Shown piece by piece: positions 46,754-57,923 of a DNA stretch of 64,000 bases. The position numbers and the translations under genes are program-made. The stretch lies in assembly GCA_000697355.1 (NCBI GenBank), contig JNEN01001231.1:1-64000 (forward strand), written 5' to 3'. Source of the stretch: Syncephalastrum monosporum B8922 (lineage: Eukaryota > Mucoromycota > Mucoromycetes > Mucorales > Syncephalastraceae). The stretch's first letter is position 1, and each line of letters starts with the position of its first letter. The notes below the pieces were generated by a model that was not told the DNA's origin, did not search any database, and saw nothing but the letters and a program-made list of their open reading frames with translations.

Positions 46754-49736
46754 TCAATGAAGAGGATGTGATTCTTGATGATAATAAGCGACAAAGGGGG
46801 TCTGCACGGCGGCGTCAACCTTGTCCCAGCGCTTGAGCTCGAGATCATGCTTCATATCGCGCAGTTCGGCCTCGAGCTGTCGCCGGCCTTCCATCTCTTT
46901 CTCGAGCTCCTGCTGGTGCTCGGATTTCACGGTGGCCATCAGTTGGCGGAACTCGCGCCGGAGTGTCATGCTCTGGCCGTCCACGCCCAGCTTGTCGCGG
47001 ATGGTGAAATCCGCAAGCTGCTTCTCGAGCCGCTGACGTTCACGTGTCCACTCGAGCTCCTTGGTCTGGTGCTTCTTGCGTTCGTTGTGGAAGTCGGTAA
47101 TGTTGCGCGTCAGGCGGTCGTATTCCTTGAGAATCGCGCCCAATTCGGCCTCCACGCTCGCGGACTGTAGCATCAACGCTGCTTCCCGGCGCGTGAACTC
47201 TTCTTGGGCATTCCTGAAGAGCGCCTCCAGCTTAGCTACATCTTGGGACGATGCTGTTTCTTGTGGCGGAGAAGGAGTAGGGGCAGCGGCAGCCGGCGTC
47301 GAATGTGCCTCGTGTATTTTGGCGTGCGCCTTGGCTTCGGCGGCGGTGGCGCGGTCCTGCGCGGCCTCGACTTGTTGAACGAGCTCGGCTTCACGCGTTG
47401 TCTGCTCCTCCAGCTGGTGCTCCAGATCGTTCACACACCGCATCGCGGTGTCATTGCGTTCCACCAGACGCTGCACCAGCGTGACGGCCGTGTCGGGAGA
47501 CGATTCGTCTGCCAGCGCGTATCGACACTTGCTGACGATCGTCTTCTGGTCGGCCTGCCAGGCAGCCTCGCGCTGCTCCAATGCTTGCCGCTTCCGTTCG
47601 CTGTCAGCAAGCTTGGCCTCAAGATCGCTGATGCGTTTCTGCTGCTCTTGAAGTTTCTGTGTATCCGCCAGGGATAACGAAGAAGAAGAAGCGGCTGCAG
47701 GAGCAGGCGGCGCGCGTGATGGGGACTGTGACATGCGTTGCAACTGGTGCTCGAGGGAATCAATAAGTTGCGTCGCGAGGGATACAGGGTGAAGTGGTCG
47801 TCGATCGTCGTCGATGCTCGTCAGGCTGGTCCGGACCGATTTCGAAAAGAGCAAGGACTCGTCCGACAAGCTGGCGCTTTCATCGTCGCTCAGACTTCCT
47901 GTGCCAGCAGGATAAGAGGAATGCGAAGAGGAGGGTGCATACGCCTTGACGAGCGTATCCAAGCGAGTCAACAGCTGTTCTTGTTCAGTCCGCAGCTCGC
48001 GGATCGCGTCCCGTTGCTGTCGTAGGACTTTTTGTTGTTGTTGTTGTTGCTGCTGAGCCCGATGCTGCGGTTGACTATCTTGGTTTTGGCGAGAAGAGCT
48101 CTGCCCGGACTCCCATGTGTCGTCCTGCTCCTGCTGGACGGTGTTGGCCAGTGTGCCCGCCAAGTGTTGAAAGTAGTGCTTTTGCGATTCACACGCATCC
48201 GAGGCGGTGTAGTAGAGCTCCTGGGCGAGCTGGTCGAGGGACTTGGTGCTGTCCTGCAGCTGAAGAATATCTTGGTGTGGGCCGGAAAACTTAATAAGCG
48301 ACAACATGGAGCGTTGCATATGGGTCTCCAGAAGCATTTGGTCGCGGATCTTGGACAAACCGGTTTTGGCCCGCGCGTGTTTCTAATTAGATTAAAGGTT
48401 ACTCAAAATGTTCCTCTTTTTCATATTTTCTCCACACCTTGTGCAACCGTTCGGCTTCATCCATGCTCAGGGTGGGGAAATCGAGCGAGGTCAACACCGC
48501 ATGCGAGACTGCAAGCTGGCGTTGCATGGCCTCAGTATCACATGCCGTAGTTTGAGTGTCCATTGCGACACTTTGTTGTTTGTTGGGCGTCGCGGGTGCA
48601 AACTCACCCCAGGGGAGGTCGTGTTCCTTGTCCTTGGGTGAAATCGAGGGTGGGGTGAAGGGGGTTGTTGCATGGTCATCGCGTTTAATATCGTCCAGTG
48701 TCTCATAGTCGCTCGGGCTGCTCGGGCTGGAACTCGCACTGGTGCGTCCGCTGCTTGAGCTAGTAAACTCCTTTTCTGTCTCGTCTACCATCTGCTGCAA
48801 CGTCGCGGCCATTGAAGGAGGAGGGCGGATAGGAGACGGTTGGGCGGGCGTTTCTTTGTGGAATGCTTTCGCGATAGACGAGACCGAGGTCGCTGGTTTT
48901 GTCAGGGCAGGAGAAGTTGAAGAAGAAGAAGAAGAAGGGTGGTTGGAGGGCGTGATGTCAACTTTGGAGTGTTCTTCATGCTGGTGCTTCTGCTTCTGCT
49001 TCTGAGCAGAAGGTGGGGTTGGCACTGTCTTGCTGGTGGTAGTTGATGCAGAGGGTGTAACCGACTCGATTCTGGCATCACCTTTGTCGGACGTTTTACT
49101 CACTTGATTAGGTACAGTAGTAGTAGCAGTAGTAGCAGTAGTAGTCGTACTAGTCGCGGTGCTGGTAGCGGTGGTGGCGGGTGTCTTGGCAGATGATAAC
49201 CTTTTTTCTCCGGTCGACAGCGAGTCAGATTTTTTGGAGCTTGCGCTCGCACTGCTGCCAGTGCTGCGCAAGGACGAATTGCTGGTTTTCTTTTTTGCCA
49301 CCGTAGAGGATGGTTGCGGTTGAGAAAAGGAGTTGGCTAGAATACGATTCTGCGGTGGGGGTTCCTCCTTCGGCTGACGCTTTTCGTCAGCCTCCTTTTT
49401 GAGCAGGCTAGGTTTTTTGACGATGGATGTTTTACGTGCCATAGTGGGGGGTTTCCTTGCGGTGGTGGCGATCTGCTGGCTCTTCCATGGATTGGACGAA
49501 ACGGTGCTCGACGAGGCCATCTTTTGGACGGAGGCGCGCACTTGCTTCCGGTCGGATGTGTTGCTGGGAGACCATGTCTTTTTGGTGACACCCGATTTTG
49601 ACGTGGCAGGTGTCACATTCTTGTTACTGTTACTGTCTTGTTCCTTTTTTGCGTCTTGCTTTTTCTCAAAAAAGGGGTTGTCCTTGAGTTTGTAATTGAT
49701 AATAGGACGGGATTTGGCATTATCCTCGGGCGTCAT
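46754..49736 (-). CDS. Large coiled-coil protein with Usp1 (up-regulated during septation) domain
   Basis: Two exons, about 970 residues, joined by an intron at about 48,384-48,450. The first 420 residues are Ser/Thr/Pro/Lys-rich and disordered, with a Thr run coded by TAC/TAG-type triplet repeats near 49,110-49,180 and a Ser run. Then come HAVLTSLDFPTLSMDEAERLHK and HARAKTGLSKIRDQMLLETHMQ, which fit the fungal Usp1-type septation domain. A Gln run and long coiled coils follow (LRTEQEQLLTRLDTLV; QEQQKRISDLEAKLADSERK; CVNDLEHQLEEQTTREAELV; ELEKEMEGRRQLEAELRDMK), ending FVAYYHQESHPLH. By family it may act in cytoskeleton or septum organisation. The first residues (NYKLKDNPFFEKK) look conserved too. 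Confidence 0.68.
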
Positions 49737-50343
49737 TTTTTGTTGTGTGGTCTACGGACGAAAATCCAGGAGAAAAATGTGAGTCGTTTGTTCGGGCTGT
49801 CAATATGTGCCAAGTGGGGAAGACGGTGCGCTCCATGGGGCTGGTGGATGTCATGGCGCGTCGGTCATGCTTACCCGATTCATAATCTCATGTCAAAGCT
49901 GAACGGAGAAAAAAAAGAAAGTATGGCATACAGGAGAAGAAGGAAACAAAGAAAAGTGGAAGTAAAGAATCCTTTCAAGTATTTTTTTTTTTTTTCATTT
50001 TCGGTTTGCCTACAAGCTTACCCGATAGGCTTGCCATATAAGGACTTGGTCCACCTGGAGAGAACCTCTACGTGTCCTCGCTTTACAGCATCAACTATGC
50101 TCCTTATATTCTATATCCCTGTCTCCTTCCTTCTTTAGCATTGTAGGTCTATGTCATCGCTTCTCATCTCCCTGATTATTGCTGGAAAAGCTATGTGGTT
50201 TCTCCATGATAATCCGCATTACGCTTCACAAAAGAAAAGAAGGGAAGACGCACTGTCCACTCTCAATTCATCTGTATATCCTTTTGCCAACTCCGTCTGC
50301 CACGTGTATGACGAAATACAATACATTGCTCACGTTTTCTTCT
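49737..50343. other. Intergenic region
   Basis: Promoter side of the Usp1-like gene and the 3' flank of the INTS9-like gene. A T16 run lies at about 49,980-49,996. No gene is seen. Confidence 0.5.
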
Positions 50344-52555
50344 TTATTCCTTGGGGATGAGCCGCCGGCTCTCGGAACTTTTGGTGATGGGTCGTAATTC
50401 GTATCGATTGTCATGCGCAACAAGCACACCATCAAAATCGCACACATATTGACCAAAGACGCGTTCGTCTGGTAAAGGACGTAAAAGACGCTCCATCTGT
50501 CAAAGTAGAGACAGAGTGTTAGGGGGGCAAAAAAAAAAAAAAGCAACAGGAGCGATCGTATATGACGCCATTTACCTCTTGTGAAATATGAATGTCCACG
50601 TACTTTTCGTCAAGAGGAATGCGAACAGGACTTCCAAACTCATACTGATGTATCTTTTTACCCGATAAAATGTCGGCCCACTGTTCCACGAGCTGGTCCG
50701 CCACCGGGTGCTTGGGTAAGATAATACGCTGGTTCGGTTTACTGTCATGTGAGAGGATCCACCGCACCACGGCTGTCAGCGTCATTCGGGCATCGATCGC
50801 CGCATAGCAGAATTCCCAGTGTTGGGTAGGGCCGTTCTCCACCGCGGCGGGTGTCGTGGCTGGGTCTAATGTATATGTATGTTTATATGACCGTCATTAC
50901 TTTGTCGCACCATGGATTTTTTTTTCTGTCTTCGCTGTGTTTTTACCTGTGATGATGATGCAATTGTTGGGCCTGCTCGGGTTATACAAGTGCTGCAGGC
51001 ACCATGCCAGAGGACCCTTACCGAAGCAAAGGCTATCCCCCGCAATCACGACACATGGGTAGCGTAGCGCGGTACGCGACAAAGCCGCAAGATCATTAAA
51101 CACATGCACAGTGGCACCATCCACGATTTCTAGGGGCTTCTCAGATGCAAACATTCGTTCGTGCTGCACTTGGGTCATCCTATCACAAAGCGTGGTTGGT
51201 ATATGAGTCATTATTTAATGATCTGCACTTTATATATAATATGGGCCCGTTACCATTCGCCACTGATATTGCCGTACTTGATACTCTTGCTCGCAGAGGC
51301 GCCGAGGAGGTAAATAGGCCGTGGTGCATCAATGCTATTCAGATGCTTGGACAATTTCGGGAGCCAGTCAAAGACGGCATTCATAGTGGATATAGGAAGG
51401 AGGACGTTGCCGTTCATATGGAGCGTGTGGGCTAATCGTACATATGAGCATGGGCACTCGTACAGAACATGTTCATTTCGACCTAACCTGCTTTGGCCAA
51501 CATCTTTTTAATAGACGTTGTATAAGCATCGCCTCGATCGGATGTGCTGCTCATCTGCGCCCCACTGACAAGCACAACGTCTGCATTGTCCATAATATCG
51601 AAGTCGATGGAGGCAGGGTGGCGGTCGCGTACGGTACTGGATGCATTGACGAGAACGATCTTGGAGTTGAGGGTCTGGAGCAGCCAGTTGGCACTGCCCA
51701 GGCTCATGCCTGATTTTCTGGCTTCATATTGGATCACATTGAAGAGCGACTACCATTCAGGGTTTAGAAGGTGTTTCTAACGCTGCTTCTAATGCTGTGG
51801 GTATTACCAATTGTTCTCCATAGCGGACAGGTTGGACTTTCTTTAAAGAGGCGTTGATATCGGTGAGGGTATAGATCGATCGCCAGCCGTCGAGCGTGCA
51901 CTTGTCAGCCATGCCACCCAGTTGTGAGAAATGGGACGCCATCTCAGGATGTATCCCAGACCCTGATTCAGAACGTCCGTAGTACGCCACGAGTTCTTCC
52001 ATGCGATGTCTTTGTATTACATACATTGAGGAGAGACGGGTTGGATTCTCATTTTTCTCTCTCTTCAGCAATACGTTCCACTCAGATTTACCTTGCAAAC
52101 TCTATAGCAGGCTCAACCGCTACAATTTTGCCCTTGTACCCCATGTACTCTGTCAAGAACGGAAGACCTAGCATGGTATCGCTATTGGATATCAACACGA
52201 GATTGATACTGTTGATGTCTACGTCCAAGTTGGGCGTGCGAAACACCACGCGCTCTTCACAGCTCTCAAGCCGACCTTGGGCAATCGAATAGTTGACATC
52301 CAATGCAAATTTGGAGCTTCCACTTCCGGCAGCAGCCGCAGCAACATCGGCAGCAGCCGCAGAAGCAGAATCGGCAACGGCGGCCGGGAGGCCCAAGGGC
52401 GCTTGGGATGGTGGGTCGGGTTGGGGGTTTATGCCGGTCAGCTCACTCAGGTTACTTGCATCGAGCGGGTAGTTTAATAGAATCTTATTCTCCTCGAGTG
52501 TGATTAGAAACGTGTTGTAGTCTGCCCCAGGTCGATCCACACACTGCACTTCCAT
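50344..52555 (-). CDS. Integrator complex subunit 9-like (metallo-beta-lactamase/beta-CASP, inactive)
   Basis: Multi-exon, about 620-650 residues, starting MEVQCVDRPGADYNTFLITL. An Ala-rich insert lies near residues 55-90. Then INLVLISNSDTMLGLPFLTE, YMGYKGKIVAVEPAIEFAR, RMEELVAYYGRS, TLDGWRSIYTLTDINASLKK, VQPVRYGEQL|SLFNVIQYEA, MSLGSANWLLQTLNSKIVLV, DNADVVLVSGAQMSS, CVVIAGDSLCFGKGPLAW, NNCIIIT|DPA, WEFCYAAIDARMTLTAVVRW and the C-terminal NQRIILPKHPVADQLVE. This order matches INTS9 and the related CPSF100, with INTS9 closer. The metal-binding HxHxDH motif is replaced (ISNSDTML), as in INTS9, which pairs with the nuclease INTS11. The role would be RNA 3'-end cleavage/termination at RNA polymerase II genes in the nucleus. 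Confidence 0.82.
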
Positions 52556-52752
52556 AACGAACGAACGAACAAAGGAGACGACACTGCGCGCGCGCGCCCG
52601 TGCTTGCGCCACCTGTTCATGCAGCTGCTCGCCCGCTCCTGCTTTGCGAAGGAAAACACGTCACACATTTCCAGCCAGCAACCTCACTGACCCTATTTCC
52701 CTTAATTTTTCGTCCGTCCCCTCTCTCTTCTTTCAAACGAATCTCGGCTGCC

Positions 52753-53010
52753 ATGTATTTGATGTACTACCTGAACGACAAGGGTGAGCGTGTCTACACC
52801 CTCAAGGTATATTCTAGTGAAATGAACGCCATGAGTGGGTTGCTAATGCATCTGTTGTCGATCGAGTAGAAGGTCGATCCCAGCGGCCGTGCGACCAAGT
52901 CGGCTCATCCTGCTCGTTTCTCGCCCGACGACAAGTTCTCTCGCCACCGTGTCACTATTAAAAAGAGATACGGCATCCTCCTGACTCAGCAACCCAAACG
53001 TGCCTGTTAA
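52753..53010 (+). CDS. NOP10: H/ACA ribonucleoprotein subunit Nop10
   Basis: Two exons coding 64 residues, the standard size: [18 protein letters not shown] joined to [40 protein letters not shown] and QPKRAC. The intron is about 62 nt. Nop10 is a core protein of H/ACA snoRNPs with Cbf5, Nhp2 and Gar1; it guides rRNA pseudouridylation in the nucleolus. It is divergent from the INTS9-like gene with 197 bp between starts. Confidence 0.96.
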
Positions 53011-53433
53011 ACGCATCCGCATTACTTGTATCATAACATTTTTTAGCTATTTTTTTCATCCTCGCTGTTTCTTCTACCGCTCCCCCATTTGATCCAACAA
53101 CAAAGCCTACGTTTTCATGATTAAAAGCTTCGTCATACTTTTCTAGGCTTATTGAATTACCAGCGTTTGTCAGTGAGGACAAATAAGCTGATTGTAGAGT
53201 TTTTGGATAGGAACAAGTGAACGAAATTCCATAGCCTGGTTAGAGAAAGCATACATTGACAGTCGATCTCGTGATAGAAACCAGTGCAGGTAGCAGATAA
53301 ATCTTACAACTGTACCATATCATATAATGGCAAAGCTGGCAAAAATGACATGCTGTCAAATTTGATAAATGGAAAACAAAAAAAATGCACAGGAGAAGGG
53401 CCGTCTGTGCCATCCTCTTTTACTTTATTTTGC
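53011..53433. other. Intergenic region NOP10 to THG1
   Basis: NOP10 3' flank and THG1 upstream region. No gene is seen. Confidence 0.5.
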
Positions 53434-54537
53434 ATGGCTAATTCGAAGTACGAGTATGTGCGGCACTTTGAAGTCGTCGACAAGGCACTCCCCAACACCT
53501 GGCTGGTCGTACGTATCGATGGCCGTGGCTTCCACCGGTATGCTCGTCCTTGTCAACAGTCCGTAGTCTCATGGACTTTCTAGATTCTCTCAAGAACACA
53601 ATTTCAGCAAACCGAACGATCGAAGAGCGATTGATCTCATGAATCGATGTGCGGTTGAAGTCATGAAAGATATCAAAGATATCACCATGGCCTATGGCCA
53701 AAGTGACGAATACAGGTACCTCTGTAGACTTGGGAAAAAGCATCGAAAAATAACCGGGAGCCACCCACAGTTTCGTCTTGCCCAAATCCTGCAATTTGTA
53801 CTCACGGCGAGCCAGGTACGATCAAACGTTTTGAAAGCCGAACGTTATTCACACACATGCTATTGCAGTAAGATTTCGTCTACCGTGGTCAGTTTATTTG
53901 CGGCCAACTATGTGATGCGCTGGAAGGAGTATTTTGGCGACGACGCACTACGGTATCCACCTTGTTTTGACTCGCGTGTCGTGTGTTACCCATCCGACCA
54001 GAACTTGAGGGATTATTTAAGCTGGCGGCAAGCCGATTGTAAGCAAATCCAATATGATCCGTCTGCTGAAAACAAGTGATAACCCTTTTAATATACCTAG
54101 GTCATATCAATAACTTGTATAACACGACCTTTTGGGCTATCGTACATTCGGGTGTCACGGAAACAGAAGCCGAAGCACAGCTACGAGTACGTATCCATGA
54201 TACATGATACATGATCCCGATTGGCCCGTGTTAACTTCTTTCCGTTACGCATAGGGTACCTTTTCAAAGGACAAGCACGAAATTCTGTTCACGAAGCATA
54301 ACATCAATTACAACACAATCGAGCAAATCTATCGAAAGGGATCGTTCATTATCCGTCAAAAGGTACGATTAAGGATACTTTTTGAGAAACATAACTCACC
54401 CTCATCAGACCAAGGTGACAAGCATATCACCCAACACAGGCGAGCCCGTCGAGCGTATGAAGCTCGTACCTGTTCCGCTTCACCTCGACATCATCGGACA
54501 AGAGTTCTGGGATGAGCACCCGGAGCTGCTGAAATAA
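53434..54537 (+). CDS. THG1: tRNA(His) guanylyltransferase
   Basis: Seven or so exons join in frame. The enzyme adds the G-1 nucleotide to tRNA(His). Evidence: [40 protein letters not shown] (metal-binding Asp after RI), [40 protein letters not shown] (second metal-binding Asp in SDEY), [52 protein letters not shown], and the C-terminal [38 protein letters not shown]. About 260 residues, normal. It is tail to tail with the TRM61-type gene, the stops only 28 bp apart. Confidence 0.96.
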
Positions 54538-54565
54538 AGTATCCATCCATCTAGCAAGTATGTAT

Positions 54566-55712
54566 TTACAAAGTGTCTTCTGCTTTTGCCGCTGCTTCGG
54601 CAGTATTAGTGTCAGGGGTATGGGACACGATGGTCGGCGCGCATTTACGCAGCTTGACAAGAAATGCCGTATGACCTTTGACGTCAAAGTTCTTGGGTCG
54701 GCAGACCCAGGCATCGTGCTTTTCGTTCTCCTTTTCCTTGGCACGGATCACGGTCGCACGGACCTCCCATTCCTTCCATTCCGACTCTATACAGTCCTCC
54801 ATGACCAGCGGCAGACTGCGGATGGTTTGGGCCAAATCGAGCACCTGAGTCATGTTGGGTAGGTAGCACACAATAAAACGGTCGTTGCGAAGCGATGGAA
54901 GCAGAGACTCTAGAACGACACTCGGATCGGGCATATCCAATACGATGCCATCGTATGTCGACTCGGGTGCGGCGGCGTCGGCGACGGACCCGATGTTGAA
55001 AGCGACGGTGTCTTGGTATTTTCCGCGGCGGAACCGATGGATGTGTTTCTTGGCCATGTTTGCATGGGATTCCCTGACGTCGAAGGTGTCGATGCGACCG
55101 CCTGGACCGTGGACAGCGCGGGCAAGGTACAGCGTCAAGGCGCCGTTACCTGTGCCTGCCTCGAGGATGCGCTGACCCGGATCAATATCGAGCATTTGTA
55201 CCTAGGGCGGGGATGAGTATATTTGGAGGGATTTGACATACGAAATTGGACGTACGATCGCCGAGGCATCCTTGGGGTAAATGGGCGTACAGTTGCGTGG
55301 TACATTGACGACGTACCTGCATGATTGATGAGAAATCGGCTGTCAAAAAAAATGGAAGAAAAAAAATGTAAAAATAGAAAGGGTGTTTACTCTTCGAGGG
55401 TAGGCTCATGCAGCATAAAACCATATGTGCCTAGATTGGTCTGTAAGTGGATATACAGAATATAGAGTAAATAGAGCTACCGTTGTGTGTACGCACGATC
55501 GTCCGAGCGGGTTGACCAATGAGATCTTTATGGTGAATGAGGCCACCCTTGAAATCACGATGCAGCCCGTTTTCGAGAGGTCCCACCAGACTCTTACGGC
55601 CGGATCGCAGTTCCCGCATCATGCAATAGTCTCCTTCAGCAAAAGTCGAATAGAAACATGCCCGGGATCGTTGCCATGACGGCAGGGTGCGCCGGATCGT
55701 GGAGAAAAACAT
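54566..55712 (-). CDS. TRM61-type tRNA (adenine-N1)-methyltransferase, possibly mitochondrial
   Basis: Exons join to MFFSTIRRTLPSWQRSRACF, then GLIHHKDLIGQPARTIVRTH, NGTYGFMLHEPTLEEYVVNV, PRNCTPIYPKDASAIVQMLD, IDPGQRILEAGTGNGALTLY (SAM-binding motif I EAGTGNGA), IDTFDVRESHANMAKKHIHR, YDGIVLDMPDPSVVLESLLP (motif IV DMPDP), FIVCYLPNMTQVLDLAQTIR. This is the Gcd14/TRM61 family that forms m1A58 in tRNA. The basic, Ser/Arg-rich start without acids looks like a mitochondrial presequence, so a TRMT61B-like mitochondrial enzyme is more likely than the nuclear catalytic subunit. One acceptor must be AATCTAG|GC to keep frame. Confidence 0.82.
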
Positions 55713-56307
55713 TCGAAAGCTTAATTGAAAGAAAAGGGATTCAGGCCCGGGTCGGATTGGTTCCCCGGACGGCAGAAAAATAGTGAGCTCATTTATTGCT
55801 TGGATACTGAGACATATTTTGTGTATGTGCACATAGAACAAAGTACTGTACAGCCACAGCAAATAGGGATTCTCATAGGTTACACCCTAAGTTGTCATAC
55901 TGTTGCCGCTCGACCGTATGTATTTCCGGAGGGCGAGAGCTGCACTGTAGTCTATGGTGGATCGATTCCTGCGTGTGAAGGATGTATCACATATCGAAAT
56001 GGCGATAGAATGAGTCACCACGCGCTGATTCCGAAATAAAACTCCCACATATATGTGAATCTGCAAGCAAAGAAGAATATGAGAATATCACGATGGATCT
56101 AAGCGACTACGATAAGCGCATAGACCCGAAAAGGCCTTGATCAAAGTAGGTAATATCAAGAGTATATTATTTTGACATGCAATCTGAGAAAGATGATGCA
56201 ACAGATCTGGCGCGGTATTGGCCGCAAAAAATATAGCGTCAAACGAAAAAAAGTAAAAAGAAGCGCGTTTACAATTTCTCTTCTGTTTCTGTATTCTTTT
56301 CTCGAAA
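55713..56307. other. Divergent intergenic region between the TRM61-type gene and HOM6
   Basis: A plus-strand frame at 55,725-56,039 (104 codons) has no recognisable family and is read as chance. Otherwise AT-rich promoter-like text. Confidence 0.45.
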
Positions 56308-57461
56308 ATGGTGAACGTTGGCATTGTCGGTGTGGGTCTCGTTGGCTCTGAATTGCTCTCTCAGCTCAAGGCGACGGGCGCGAAGCGTCTCAAGGTGGTG
56401 GGACTGACCAACTCGAAGAAAATGGTCCTGTCTGACACGGAGTACAGCAGCCTTTCCTTGACCGAGTGGAAGAACGATCTCGAGAATGGCGTCCCGGCTG
56501 ATCTGGCTGTGTTTGCCAAGTACCTCTCGGAGGCCAAGGACCATTCCGTGATTGTCGACTGCACTGCTTCGGACGCGGTTGCGCAGCTGTACCCGGCCTG
56601 GCTCAAGGCGGGGGTGAGCGTTGTGACGCCCAACAAGAAGGGCTTCTCCGGCCCTCTTTCGCTGTACAACGACATCCGCTCGGTGGCGGCCAACCTCGGT
56701 GGCTCCGGCAAGGCGCTGGCCTACCACGAGTCGACGGTGGGTGCGGGTCTGCCTGTCCTGGCCACCCTCTCAGACTTGGTCAAGACCGGCGACGAGATCG
56801 AGACCATCGAGGGTATCTTCTCCGGCACCCTGAGCTACTTGTTCAACAACTTCTCGTCCCTGTCCGGTGGCAACGGCGCGCCCTTCTCTGAGAATGTCAA
56901 GGTTGCCAAGGAACTCGGCTATACCGAGCCTGACCCGCGTGATGACCTGAACGGCATGGACGTCGCTCGCAAGGTCACGATCTGCGGCCGTCTGGCCGGC
57001 GTGGATCTCGACCTGTCAACGCTTCCTGTGGAGAACATTGTGCCCGAGCCCCTCCAGGGTGTGGCCACTGCCGATGAGTTTATGGCCAAGCTGCCCGAGT
57101 TCGATGACCACTTCACCCGGTTGAACGAGGAGGCCAAGAAGGACGGCCAGGTCCTGCGCTACGTCGGTTTGGTCGATGTCAAGGGCGGCAAGAGCGGCGT
57201 GAAGCTGATCAGGTAAACAGAAGCAACAAAGAGCTGAGAGAGGAACTAAGAGCGTGTATGTTTATCGTGTATTTGTTGTGCAGATACCCGGGCTCGCATC
57301 CGTTTGCCTCGCTCCAGGGCAGCGACAACATCATCAAGTTCACGACCAAATACTTCCCCAACGGTCTCATCATCCAGGGCGCGGGCGCAGGTGCTGCCGT
57401 CACTTCGTTTGGTATCTACTCGGATCTGCTCAAGATCCAAGAGCGCGTCGAGGGCTTTTAA
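56308..57461 (+). CDS. HOM6: Homoserine dehydrogenase
   Basis: Two exons (intron about 57,213-57,282) coding some 360 residues, the normal size of the monofunctional fungal enzyme. It reduces aspartate semialdehyde to homoserine with NAD(P)H for threonine and methionine synthesis. Evidence: VGIVGVGLVGSELLSQLKA (Rossmann loop), VIVDCTASDAVAQLYPAWLK, SVVTPNKKGFSGPLSLYND (cofactor/substrate region), YHESTVGAGLPVLATLSDLV, IEGIFSGTLSYLFNNFS, and the signature GYTEPDPRDDLNGMDVARKV (substrate-binding Asp and Lys). No ACT domain and no aspartokinase fusion. Confidence 0.97.
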
Positions 57462-57923
57462 AGAAGACACATCTGTACGATAAGAGCAGAAAAGAAGAAA
57501 AAAGAAAATTTTGTCTGTTGCACATACATGGGAGTGTAGAATACACACATACTGCAATGTTTGGAATTGTTTGGAATAATGACTCGATCTTTGTGTGTGT
57601 GCGTTTGTGTGTACACATACATACATGTGTCCATGACATATTCTTCGGTCAGGGTTTACCTGATTTTTAAGTCCAGTCATGAAGCCGCCCCAGGTGCAAC
57701 CCAAGCCGTGTCCGTCTTTTCTTCCATTCCACCTTCACCACCTGTTTTCGATCTAAGCCTTGGCCCACCCGTCCAGCCTATCTTCTACTCTACTCTGCCG
57801 GCCTCAATCTTCTGCTTCTTCTACGGATCGCGTGTCTGACTCCCTTTCGGTTCTTTCCACTTCCTCATTGTTGTCTCTTTCTATTATCTTCTCTACTCTG
57901 CTCTCCCACTTTCATCGCACCCC
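57462..57923. other. Intergenic region HOM6 to SEC17
   Basis: HOM6 3' flank with a GT-rich tract near 57,592-57,612 and the C/T-rich SEC17 promoter. No gene is seen. Confidence 0.5.

Noticed and set aside
55725..56039. Plus-strand frame of 104 codons between TRM61-type and HOM6 genes
   Set aside because: No recognisable family, lies in a divergent promoter region, and overlaps the leader region of the opposite gene.
56269..56727. Minus-strand frame of 152 codons
   Set aside because: Antisense shadow of the homoserine dehydrogenase Rossmann region.
36332..57461. Amino-acid genes considered as a biosynthetic cluster
   Set aside because: P5C dehydrogenase, homoserine dehydrogenase and dihydroxy-acid dehydratase belong to different pathways, lie far apart and are on mixed strands; no secondary-metabolism core enzyme is present.
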